NCBI GenBank assembly: GCA_024232965.1
Contig: JACKQF010000005.1
Span: 310,001 to 374,000 of the forward strand
DNA: 64,000 bases
Reading direction: 5' to 3'
Origin: Verrucomicrobiaceae bacterium
Lineage (GTDB): Bacteria > Verrucomicrobiota > Verrucomicrobiia > Verrucomicrobiales > Verrucomicrobiaceae
Both the position numbers and the translations under genes were made by a program. Shown here one piece after another: positions 52,301-59,799 of the stretch (position 1 is the stretch's first letter; the number at the start of each line of letters is the position of its first letter). The notes beneath the pieces were generated by a model. It did not search any database. It saw only the letters and a program-made list of their open reading frames with translations, and was not told where the DNA came from.

Positions 52301-55300
52301 ACCGTCACTGGCCCTGGCCCTGTGAGACTCGTCGCGTATCAAAATGGCGATGCATCGACTTGGCACAACGCTCCGCCCATTGAGGTAACGGTAGAACTCC
52401 CGCCTTGGGCAGAGGCGTTGCCAGCAGATAATGTGGCGAAAACCTCTGCAACGGTCTACGGCAACGCCTATGGCGACAACGTCGCAACCACGATCTCAAT
52501 CGAATATGACAACGATATCGGAGACAGCACTTACGCCTTCAGTACCGCCGCTTTGCCAGGCTCGGCAACCCTCGAAGAGATCACTCCAGTCTCTGCGAAT
52601 CTATCCGGCCTCACACCCGGCACCGTCTACCACTACCGCGTCGTCGCAACCAATTCACGCGGCACAGCCTACAGTGAAGACGCCACCTTCACGACGCCCG
52701 CCCCAGAAATCGGCATCTTTGACGGCACATTGTTGGGCTCCGCACTAACGGATGCAATTGGCTCCGTAGACTTCGGCTCAGTGAGTGAAGGGGCAACGGT
52801 AACCCGAACATTTACCATTGAAAACACCGGCAACGGCGACCTTGAGAGCATCGCGGTCAGTGCTAGCGGTGACTGGTCTGTGGACCTCACCGGAATGGCC
52901 ACAACTCTCGCACCCAGCACCTCGACCTCATTCACCGCTACGTTCACCCCGTCCGCATCCGGTGCCCGCAATGGAGGGATCACCGTAACCAGCGACGATG
53001 TCGATGAAGCGTCTTTTGACATCGCGGTCGTCGGCTTCGGACTGACGCCACAAACAATCGCCTTCACGCTACCACCAGAAATCAGCTGCGGTGCCCCTCT
53101 GGCACTTTCAGCTATGGCGACCAGCGGGCTTCCCGTGAGCTATGCCATCACTTCGGGAGTCACAGTCGCCGCTCTCGAAGGCCAAAACGTGGTCTTCTCT
53201 GGAACGGGCAGCGTCACGATTGAGGCGACCCAAGCCGGCAATACCACCTACGCCGCAGCTTCACCAGTGAGTCAAACTTTCAATGTAGTGAAAGGCGATC
53301 AAGTCATCACTTTTGACGTCGGCACCCCTGCCAGTGCGAGCTACCACGCCAGCGTTAACCTCGTAGCTACGTCCAGTCGCGGGCTGACCCCCGTCGGATT
53401 CACAATCGTAGGCGGACCTGGCAACATCGCTGGCAACAACCTAACCTTCACCGCACCGGGTGCTGTCACCATTCAGGCCACACAATCCGGCGATGCTTGC
53501 TTCAACCCCGGCAGCGCCCAGACCACCATCACTGCGACGAATGCTGCCCCCATTGCCGATGGCCAGACCAAGGGCGGAGACGAGGACACCCTCATCACCG
53601 GAACGGTCTCCGCCACGGACGCAGACCCAGCAACCACACTGAACTACATCAAAGTCACCGACCCTACACACGGGAGTGTCACCATCAATCCAAATGGAAG
53701 CTTCAGCTATCAACCTGCATCAGACTACAATGGTCCGGACAGCTTCACTTTCAAAGCTAACGACGGACTTACAGACTCAAATATCGCAACCGTCACGTTG
53801 ACGATCACGCCAGTCAATGACCCTCCAGTGGCGGAAAGCGGCAGTGTCGGTGGAGATGAGGACACGACAATCACCGACACGCTGACGGGAAGTGACATCG
53901 AGAATAGCACCCTCACCTACTCTAAGGTTACAGAGCCAGCTCACGGCGTGGTGACGGTCAATAGCAATGGTTCCTTCAGCTATCAGCCCGAGCAAAACTA
54001 CAACGGTACGGACAGCTTCACCTTTAAAATCAACGATGGCGAGCTCGACTCCAACATCGCCACCATCACGGTGACCATCGATCCCGTAAACGACGCACCT
54101 GTTGCAAACGCTCTGAGCGAGGCTGGCGATGAAGATACAGCAATCACGGGCACACTGACTGGCGCTGATATTGAAAGCAGTCCTCTCACTTTTATCAAAG
54201 TCACCGAACCCACACACGGGAGCGTCACCATCAATCCAAATGGAAGCTTCAGCTATCAACCTGCATCAGACTACAATGGTCCGGACAGCTTCACTTTCAA
54301 AGCTAGCGACGGACTCGCCGACTCAAACATCGCAACCGTTTCTCTGACGATCACCGCCATCAATGATGTCCCCGTCGCCGATGCCCAATCCCTCAGCACG
54401 CCCGACAGTATCGCGAAGGACATCGTGCTAACAGGCAGCGACGTCGATCTCACCCCCCTGACATTTGCGATCGTATCGCCACCATCACACGGTACGCTCA
54501 CAGGCACACCACCAACAATCTCCTACATTTCCGATGCTGGCTTTGCAGGCGGTGACAGCTTCACTTTCACCGTGAATGACGGCACCGTAGACTCCGCGGC
54601 AGCGACCGTTGCCATCACCGTCACTCCCGTCGCACCCGTTGTCACAACCCAGCCCCTTGCACAAACAGTCAACCCTGGAACCGCAGTCCAGCTATCGGTT
54701 GCAAACACTGGATCCAATCCGCTCAGCTACCAATGGCGCAAGAACAGCGAAGAGATTGACGGTGCCACTGGCCAGACGCTGTCGTTTGCCTCGATTCAAG
54801 AAGGCGACGAAGCGAGCTATGACGTCGTGATCAGCAATGTCGCTGGCAGCACTACCAGCAATCCCGCCACACTGACCGTCAACGACCCGATCGTCATCGC
54901 CGTGCAGCCCCCCGTCCTATCGGTCAGCGAAACAGATGCAGTAACGCTCACCGTATCCCCCACTGGCACAGGACCCTTCACCTATCAATGGCGCAAAGAC
55001 GGCTCTCCGCTGCCCAACGGGGACGGCGACACTCTCATCATCGAAACAGCCACACTCGGCGACGCTGGCCACTACGATGTCATCGTGACCAACATTGTGG
55101 GCCCGCAAGTTAGCAGCGGGACGCAACTGAGAGTCATCGGCGATACTCCAGAGATCGTCATCCAACCGCAACACCAACTCGTCGAGGTTGGGACCCCTCT
55201 TACGCTCAGCGTAACCGCACTCGGGAAGCCTCCACTCACTTACCAGTGGAAGCGCAATGGAGTGAACTTGCGCGGCGCAACACTCTCGACCTACTCGCTT

Positions 55301-57115
55301 ACTAGCACCCAGTTGGCCCACGCAGGCGCCTACACCGTCGTGGTTACCTCGACTGCGTCTGTTGCAAGCGACACGGCACAACTCGGAGTGGCAGAAAACC
55401 CTGGCAAAGCGCTTACCCAGGTGATTGGCAGCACCGCAGTGATGTCGCTCAAAACCGCAGGTAGCGGACTTGCCCATGTCTGGAAAAAAGACGGAGGATC
55501 GCTACTGGCGGACGCGAGACTTGCCATCGCCACCACAGGCAAAGGTCTGACGATCAAGAAGTTGATCACTGATGATTCCGCCACCTACACCTGCGAAGTC
55601 ACTGGCCCCGGAGGCACGCTCGTCGCAGGAACCCATGAACTGCGGGTCTTTGATGCTGCGCCAGACATCACGCCACTAGACACCGGGGACGCACTACCTC
55701 CAGCAATTGTCAGTGGCGAGTACGACTACCAAGTTCCTGTCGACCCATCCACGGATCGTGCTCCAACGCTTTTCAGCGCCAGTGGGTTGCCAAAGGGCCT
55801 GAAAATCGACAGCAAGACAGGCCTGATCAGCGGACGCGCTGTCGTTTCAAAAGCAGCAGCGTACGCCGTCAAGATCACGGCAGCCAATTCTAAGGGCAAA
55901 GACATTGTGAACGTCACCCTCCAGGTCAGCGCCTTGCCGGATGGCGCGATCGGCGTCTTTGCGGGGCCAGTGTCGCGTCACGCAATCATTGGTGACAACC
56001 TTGGAGGAAGGATTGATCTCACGACGACGGTAAGCGGGAGCTTGTCGGGCAAATTGACGTTAGGCAGATCGGTCTACCCGTTTCGCGGCATCCTGGCAGC
56101 ATCACTGACGTCGAGCAATCCGCATGGCAGCGTGTTCATCACACGAAGAGGTCTACCCACCCTCGTTCTCGACTTTGATATCGACCCAGCGTCCAATCGA
56201 CTTGCCAATGCGACGATCACTGACGGCACTGCAACGGTTGGGTTGGAAGCTTGGCGCTACATCTGGCATGCCACCCGCAATCCGGCAGGCAGCCGCGATG
56301 GCCTCTACACGTTCGGATTGGACATTGATCCCTTGCTCGCGGGAGACCCACTCATTCCTCAGGGCAACGGCTACGGCTCCTTCAAAGTCACGACCGCAGG
56401 CAAAGCGACAGTGACTGGCAAGACTGCCGACGGTGAAACGATCACCACCGCAGCCTTCGTTGGCCCACTCGGGGAGATCCTCGTTTACCGCACTCTCTAC
56501 ACAACGGTAACCAAGGGCACGATTCTCGGCACCCTACTCATCAATGAAGGTGCCGACATAGACGACGACTCCGACAACCCATTGAGCGGAGAGTTGAGCT
56601 GGTCTCGCCCTCCCAATACTGCCCGAACAGCGCGGACCTACGAGGACGGATTTGGTCCGATTACCGTGACTGTCATCGGTGGGCGCTACCTCCCGCCGGC
56701 GGCAGGTCAGATCGTTCTCGGTCTCGCGCCTGGAGCAGACAACGCACAGCTAACCTTTGCTGGTGCCGGTATCGAATCAGCAACAAACTATGCCGATGTC
56801 ACTCTCGAAATCAGCTCTTTGAATCGAGCACTCATGCCCACAGGAGGCTCCGCCGCGAACCCAGCCAAAGTCACACTGACCATCACGCCTACGACAGGAG
56901 CTTTCCGAGGCTCGTTGACGCTCATTGATGAAAATCCACTTGGCGGCGCAGCAGTGAAACGCACCCTAACTTACCAAGGACTGCTGCTACCAGCCATCGC
57001 CGGAAACCGCGGTTGCGGCTACTCCCTAGCACCGCAACTCCCAGCTACGGTTGGTGACACGTCAGCCAACACGGACATTCAATCGGGACAGGTCATTCTG
57101 CAGGGGAAAGACTGA
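49331..57115 (+). CDS. Giant RCC1-repeat surface protein with cadherin-like, Ig and shared C-terminal modules
   Basis: 2594 residues with a signal peptide ending near ASLA-VD. Domains in order: choice-of-anchor D (about 40-155); an ATSGLPVS Ig-like segment (165-240); 14 RCC1 repeats (245-933, each around the pattern DGTLWxWGxNxxGQLGxG); further Ig-like and fibronectin-like segments (940-1120); choice-of-anchor D (1125-1235); two more ATSGLPVSY-type segments; four tandem-95/cadherin-like repeats (1404-1767, NGSFSYQPxxxYNGxDSFTF); Ig-like domains (1767-2110); He_PIG (2115-2205); and the ~390-residue module also ending giants 2 and 3 (SxxSGKLxLGxxxYxFRG, ending NRGCGYSLAPQLPATVGDTSAN). The RCC1 part should form beta-propellers. 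Probably exported and anchored by the same route as the giants; ligand unknown. It stands alone on the plus strand. Confidence 0.88.
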   Translation: MPHTPFIDSLSRIARGFCLSLGLISILNGTFVPASLAVDPDIQVEQPLGNALVSGVSVLNFGGMSIGGTPVVRQFTVRNIVPAATLGLGSVSVSGAAADDFSLNLAGMAGSISSDTTTFSVTYYPSQTGTRSAVLTIANTDPDESPFVISLTGSSTSAAPPSQSVEAPVALGAHCIGDGPFVLPVVATSGLPVSVEITAGAAVGSVSGRTFTPSGIPGPVTIKISQPGGGGYDAATPIYRSFSVVADRFAKLFQSGVAGQAAGIKEDGTLWMWGAGSGGQLGVGSTSNSRLPLKVGTDTNWGTVSPGGNHTLALKTDGTIWGWGINSTYQLGIGNNVQKTSPERIGTGTNWVAISAGSFHSMGIKSDGSLWAWGQNSSYQLGLGDTTTRTTPTRVGTDNDWIAVAAGSSHTIALRSDHTLWAWGSNTSGQLGVGDLTTRTTPTQVGLDTDWAKVVATTSTSYAIRSTGTLWGWGGNGSYNLGLGSTGNRNLPTQIGIFNDWIAIAPCGSSCAGLRSDHSLWTWGSGSLTGQTASGTTSTRTSPIQVGTDKDWASAAAIVSNLYLLKTDGTIWAVGANSSGQLAAPNNNPSYLAGGGIRAIGHGGSSTHYIRNDGTMWAIGTNYPNVGYPAGSTGNQPTQIGTDSDWAAVAAASGHTLALKTDGTLWGAGSSSSGQLGNGSTGTLSVFTRIGTDTNWAKIAVGTVFSAGIKTDGSLWAWGSNTSGQLGLGNQTSTTSITRVGTANDWAAVACGGSHMAVLKTNGSLWTCGSNSFGQLGLGDTVQRTSLTQAAGTGWSDVACGTSHILLKKTNGQIWSTGLNANGQLGDGTFSSRSSPVQIGADSDWVMIMTGSTHSVALKANGDLWGWGSNGYGQLVGASGSSINTPLLLTTLGRYALLGNGSQSIHTVVARQDGSLWGFGANADHQLTNNVRMSSILTYAYPTISEQSVTQATVSVVTYGSATPLNGTATSGLPVSYVVSGPASVADGEITVTGPGPVRLVAYQNGDASTWHNAPPIEVTVELPPWAEALPADNVAKTSATVYGNAYGDNVATTISIEYDNDIGDSTYAFSTAALPGSATLEEITPVSANLSGLTPGTVYHYRVVATNSRGTAYSEDATFTTPAPEIGIFDGTLLGSALTDAIGSVDFGSVSEGATVTRTFTIENTGNGDLESIAVSASGDWSVDLTGMATTLAPSTSTSFTATFTPSASGARNGGITVTSDDVDEASFDIAVVGFGLTPQTIAFTLPPEISCGAPLALSAMATSGLPVSYAITSGVTVAALEGQNVVFSGTGSVTIEATQAGNTTYAAASPVSQTFNVVKGDQVITFDVGTPASASYHASVNLVATSSRGLTPVGFTIVGGPGNIAGNNLTFTAPGAVTIQATQSGDACFNPGSAQTTITATNAAPIADGQTKGGDEDTLITGTVSATDADPATTLNYIKVTDPTHGSVTINPNGSFSYQPASDYNGPDSFTFKANDGLTDSNIATVTLTITPVNDPPVAESGSVGGDEDTTITDTLTGSDIENSTLTYSKVTEPAHGVVTVNSNGSFSYQPEQNYNGTDSFTFKINDGELDSNIATITVTIDPVNDAPVANALSEAGDEDTAITGTLTGADIESSPLTFIKVTEPTHGSVTINPNGSFSYQPASDYNGPDSFTFKASDGLADSNIATVSLTITAINDVPVADAQSLSTPDSIAKDIVLTGSDVDLTPLTFAIVSPPSHGTLTGTPPTISYISDAGFAGGDSFTFTVNDGTVDSAAATVAITVTPVAPVVTTQPLAQTVNPGTAVQLSVANTGSNPLSYQWRKNSEEIDGATGQTLSFASIQEGDEASYDVVISNVAGSTTSNPATLTVNDPIVIAVQPPVLSVSETDAVTLTVSPTGTGPFTYQWRKDGSPLPNGDGDTLIIETATLGDAGHYDVIVTNIVGPQVSSGTQLRVIGDTPEIVIQPQHQLVEVGTPLTLSVTALGKPPLTYQWKRNGVNLRGATLSTYSLTSTQLAHAGAYTVVVTSTASVASDTAQLGVAENPGKALTQVIGSTAVMSLKTAGSGLAHVWKKDGGSLLADARLAIATTGKGLTIKKLITDDSATYTCEVTGPGGTLVAGTHELRVFDAAPDITPLDTGDALPPAIVSGEYDYQVPVDPSTDRAPTLFSASGLPKGLKIDSKTGLISGRAVVSKAAAYAVKITAANSKGKDIVNVTLQVSALPDGAIGVFAGPVSRHAIIGDNLGGRIDLTTTVSGSLSGKLTLGRSVYPFRGILAASLTSSNPHGSVFITRRGLPTLVLDFDIDPASNRLANATITDGTATVGLEAWRYIWHATRNPAGSRDGLYTFGLDIDPLLAGDPLIPQGNGYGSFKVTTAGKATVTGKTADGETITTAAFVGPLGEILVYRTLYTTVTKGTILGTLLINEGADIDDDSDNPLSGELSWSRPPNTARTARTYEDGFGPITVTVIGGRYLPPAAGQIVLGLAPGADNAQLTFAGAGIESATNYADVTLEISSLNRALMPTGGSAANPAKVTLTITPTTGAFRGSLTLIDENPLGGAAVKRTLTYQGLLLPAIAGNRGCGYSLAPQLPATVGDTSANTDIQSGQVILQGKD
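53666..53769 (+). repeat. 104-bp near-identical direct repeat, copy 1
   Basis: Part of the first cadherin-like repeat of the RCC1 protein. It matches 54212-54315 with about two differences over 104 bases, at a distance of 546 bases (two 91-residue units). The intervening second unit has clearly different codons. Confidence 0.9.
54212..54315 (+). repeat. 104-bp near-identical direct repeat, copy 2
   Basis: Part of the third cadherin-like repeat, nearly identical in DNA to 53666-53769. This points to recent duplication or gene conversion within the array. Confidence 0.9.
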
Positions 57116-57118
57116 TTT

Positions 57119-57144
57119 GACGAGGGCAGGAACTTGTCCTCATC
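57119..57144 (+). terminator. Hairpin directly after the RCC1-repeat gene
   Basis: GACGAGGGCAG and TTGTCCTCATC fold into an eleven-position stem (one mismatch, two G-U pairs) around GAAC, starting four bases after the stop. No T run follows, so termination strength is uncertain. Confidence 0.4.
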
Positions 57145-57204
57145 AAACAGGCCCATTGCCCACACATCTAGCGGTCATCGGCATCGCCTAACTATCGTGA
57201 ATTT

Positions 57205-57250
57205 GGGAGCGCAATCGCATGTGAAAACACTTGCGATTGCCTCTGCTCCC
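57205..57250. terminator. Composite hairpin between convergent genes
   Basis: GGGAGC (57205-57210) pairs with GCTCCC (57245-57250). Inside, GCAATCGCA (57211-57219) pairs with TGCGATTGC (57232-57240), with a four-base bulge between the two stems. A T-T mismatch and GTG/CAC close an AAAA loop. It lies between the RCC1 gene and the alpha/beta hydrolase gene, which end facing each other, so a bidirectional terminator is the simplest reading. Confidence 0.55.
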
Positions 57251-57273
57251 CTCAGAGGCCAGCAACCCCGAGG

Positions 57274-58155
57274 CTACTCCAGCCAGCCCATGCTCTTCAT
57301 CCACTCCCCGACGCGGACGGGCCAATCGTTTACGGGCAGTCCGTTTTTGCGCATGCCGAAGCCGTGGCCGCCTTTGGCGTAGATGTGCACTTCGGCGGGC
57401 AGGCCTAGCTTTTTGTATTCGAGGTAAATGAGGGCGCTGCCGGCGGCGCTCCAGCGATCATCGTTGGCGTGAACGAAGCAGATCGGTGGGGCTTTGGGTG
57501 TCACGACCATTTCAGGCAGGAGCTTGAGCTCTTCTTTATTCTTTTCATCGACCAAATAAGCCGGATAAACCGGCACGGCGAAGTTGGGGGTGGCATCATC
57601 CACATCCAGGGCGGGGTCCATGGTGTAGGTGCGTTCGTTGGCGTGGAGACTGGTCATCAACGTCAAATGCCCACCCGCCGAGAAGCCCAGGATACCGACC
57701 CTATCTGGCTTGATGCCCCACTCCGCCGCGTGGTGACGGATGAGACCGATGGCGCGTTGCGCGTCCTGGAGAGGCTCTTTGCTGGGGTTTGCCGGATCAC
57801 GACGTGGCACGCGATACTTGAGGAGCACGGCGGTGACGCCTAGCGTGTTCATGAATTCGCAGACCTGCGAGCCTTCGTGCTCGATGGCGAGAATGCCATA
57901 ACCGCCTCCAGGACAAACTAGGATAGCAGTGCCATTCGGCTTCTCAGGCTTATAAACGGTGATGGTCGGCACGGTGACGTTGGTGACTCGCTTCACATCA
58001 TCGGGCGTCTTCTTCGGCATTTCCTTTTCCGGTTCGCTCTTATAGCCTGCGGGATCAGGTGCACCGCCGGGCCAGAGATCGACGGAGATGGTGTCTGCGG
58101 AATGGAGCGCAGAGGCGAGACAAAAGGAGAGCAGAGGAAGCAGGAGTTTTTTCAT
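57274..58155 (-). CDS. Exported alpha/beta hydrolase, acetylxylan-esterase-like
   Basis: 293 residues with a signal peptide ending near LHSA-DT. The segment VCPGGGYGILAIEHEG forms the oxyanion region. GILGFSAGGHLT carries the nucleophilic Ser near residue 158, FVHANDDRWS supplies the likely Asp and KGGHGFGMRKNG the His. This is the pattern of the PVC-type secreted esterases related to BD-FAE and acetylxylan esterases, which remove acetyl groups from plant or algal polysaccharides. The exact substrate is not shown by sequence. It begins 11 bases after the stop of the CII-like regulator gene, so the two are probably co-transcribed. It ends facing the RCC1 gene across a structured 158-base gap. 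Confidence 0.88.
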   Translation of the reverse strand: MKKLLLPLLSFCLASALHSADTISVDLWPGGAPDPAGYKSEPEKEMPKKTPDDVKRVTNVTVPTITVYKPEKPNGTAILVCPGGGYGILAIEHEGSQVCEFMNTLGVTAVLLKYRVPRRDPANPSKEPLQDAQRAIGLIRHHAAEWGIKPDRVGILGFSAGGHLTLMTSLHANERTYTMDPALDVDDATPNFAVPVYPAYLVDEKNKEELKLLPEMVVTPKAPPICFVHANDDRWSAAGSALIYLEYKKLGLPAEVHIYAKGGHGFGMRKNGLPVNDWPVRVGEWMKSMGWLE

Positions 58156-58166
58156 GAGGGATGGAA

Positions 58167-58649
58167 TCAGGGATGGTGAGGCTTGTGCAGTTCGACGTTG
58201 AGGTTCTTGAAATCGCCCTCTTCACAGCAGCGGACAAAACCTTCCGTGTAGCGCTTGAGCTCATCCCAGACGTGCCGGATGCCGTTGGCTTCGTCATCGC
58301 TGATGGAATTATCCACGGCCGCTTGGCTGATGGCGGCGAGCAGATCGGCGAACTGTTGGACGATCTCCTGCGTGGCAGGCATGACCTCAAAACCGCGCTT
58401 GCAGGTGCTGGGCGGATTTTTGACAAAGACACCCGCCGCCTGACTGCACAGCCATTGCAGCAGGTGATCATCTTTGGTCAGCTCATAGAGCTGAAGTACT
58501 CGGTCGAGTGGATTGGCGGTGCCGCTGCCTTGGTTATCATCGGGCTGCGCCCATTTGTAAACCAAGGAGAGGGACACACCCATCTCTGCAGCCACCTCTT
58601 TGGGGCTGATCTTGTCCAGTGCCTGTCTGACGACTTCGTGGGATTCCAT
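58167..58649 (-). CDS. Phage CII/CP76-like DNA-binding regulator
   Basis: 160 residues. The N terminus (VVRQALDKISPKEVAAEMGVSLSLVYKWAQP) is a helix-turn-helix with a clear recognition-helix pattern, followed by NPLDRVLQLYELTKDDHLLQWLC. The C-terminal helical half (MPATQEIVQQFADLLAAISQA and SDDEANGIRHVWDELK) is that of the phage regulatory protein CII/CP76 family (Pfam Phage_CP76). No other phage gene is nearby, so this is probably a chromosomal regulator of that fold rather than a prophage remnant. It lies 65 bases after the oxidoreductase gene and 11 before the hydrolase gene. It may control this sulfatase-hydrolase set, but that is inference. Confidence 0.75.
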   Translation of the reverse strand: MESHEVVRQALDKISPKEVAAEMGVSLSLVYKWAQPDDNQGSGTANPLDRVLQLYELTKDDHLLQWLCSQAAGVFVKNPPSTCKRGFEVMPATQEIVQQFADLLAAISQAAVDNSISDDEANGIRHVWDELKRYTEGFVRCCEEGDFKNLNVELHKPHHP

Positions 58650-58714
58650 GACAGCTCTTTGATCTCAAACCCTGGGACGAAAAACAAGAGGAATCTGTCG
58701 TAAGGCGTAGATCG

Positions 58715-59788
58715 TCACTTTCCGGCAGTCCAGACTCCCGCCGCACGCAGGACTGTCTCGTGGACGGCGATATCGTGCGCAGCACTCCAGGCCAGCTTCT
58801 TTTCACCATGGATGATCTGGGCCAAATCTCGAAATTCGCCGTCGTAACGCCCCTTGGGAACATCGAGTTGAAATGCCTGCACGCCCTTCTTGTAGCTGCC
58901 CTGCGCCTTTGTTAGCGCGAGTGTACCGCGACCAGACTCTAGGGGCTCCACCTCCATGTAGCCTTCCGTCCCGACGATGCGGAAGCAGCGTCTCGGCCCA
59001 CCGAAAGGATCAGCGTGATTGCAACGCACGACTGCGGTGGCCTTTGGATAGGCCAAAACGGCCATCTGATTGTCCTCGACAGTGTCTCCAGGTGCTCGCG
59101 TCGGGGTGCTAAAGGCAGTGACCGTCTGCGGCGGTCCCATCAGGGTGACGACCATGTCAATCACATGGCAGGCGAGTTCAAACATGCCACCTCCTGGTAG
59201 CTTGCGCAAAACACCTCGGGTGCTGGGATCAGCCAACTTCCCGATCATCGCATCGATCTCAGTGATCTCGCCCAGCCAGCCTTCTTTGACGACCTTCATC
59301 ATCAGCTCAAAAGCGGGATTGTAACGCAGCATGTATCCCATCTGCACGGTCAGGTTTTTCTGCTCAGCGGCGGTGCGCATGGCGACAAAAGCTCCATGCT
59401 CCAGCGCTCCAGGTTTGTCTAAGTGAATGTGTTTCCCTGCCTGAATCGCGGCCATGGCGACTCGTGCTGAGTCACCCACCTGCGTCTCCACCGCGATAAC
59501 AGGAAGATCTGGCAGTGCCAAAATCTCTGCCTCGGTCTTCCAGGGCAGCCCTGCGTAGGTGTCCGATTTTTCTGCTGAAGCTCTTCGAGTGGCGTCAGAC
59601 TCGCTAACACCGACGACATCGTAGAGGTCACTCAGGGACCGCATCGCCGCCATCTTACCACTGGCATGTGCGTGGCCAGTCCCGATTTGAGCGATGCGGA
59701 TTTTTGGGGTCGCCGTCTGGGCGTTTGCGGCGGCCATCCCCGCCACCGCGCCCGCCATGCCCTGGATCATTGTGCGTCGTTGCATCAT
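58715..59788 (-). CDS. Gfo/Idh/MocA family oxidoreductase with Tat-like signal
   Basis: 357 residues. The start MMQRRTMIQGMAGAVAGMAAANA resembles a twin-arginine signal, so export in folded form with bound NAD(P) is likely. IRIAQIGTGHAHASGKM is the Rossmann dinucleotide-binding motif and HIHLDKPGALEHG corresponds to the EKP active-site motif, here DKP. The C-terminal domain (GGGMFELACHVIDMVVTLMGPP) has the family's catalytic His region. Such enzymes oxidise or epimerise sugars and related cyclitols; the substrate is not evident. It follows the sulfatase gene by 11 bases, so both probably act on one exported glycan-degradation route. Confidence 0.88.
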   Translation of the reverse strand: MMQRRTMIQGMAGAVAGMAAANAQTATPKIRIAQIGTGHAHASGKMAAMRSLSDLYDVVGVSESDATRRASAEKSDTYAGLPWKTEAEILALPDLPVIAVETQVGDSARVAMAAIQAGKHIHLDKPGALEHGAFVAMRTAAEQKNLTVQMGYMLRYNPAFELMMKVVKEGWLGEITEIDAMIGKLADPSTRGVLRKLPGGGMFELACHVIDMVVTLMGPPQTVTAFSTPTRAPGDTVEDNQMAVLAYPKATAVVRCNHADPFGGPRRCFRIVGTEGYMEVEPLESGRGTLALTKAQGSYKKGVQAFQLDVPKGRYDGEFRDLAQIIHGEKKLAWSAAHDIAVHETVLRAAGVWTAGK

Positions 59789-59799
59789 GACGATGAGGA

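Noticed and set aside
49331..57115. Eukaryote-derived gene because of RCC1 repeats
   Set aside because: RCC1-repeat proteins are widespread in bacteria, and the signal peptide and shared C-terminal module tie it to the local verrucomicrobial family.
58167..58649. Prophage remnant
   Set aside because: Only the regulator is phage-like; no integrase, structural or lysis gene or attachment repeat lies near it.
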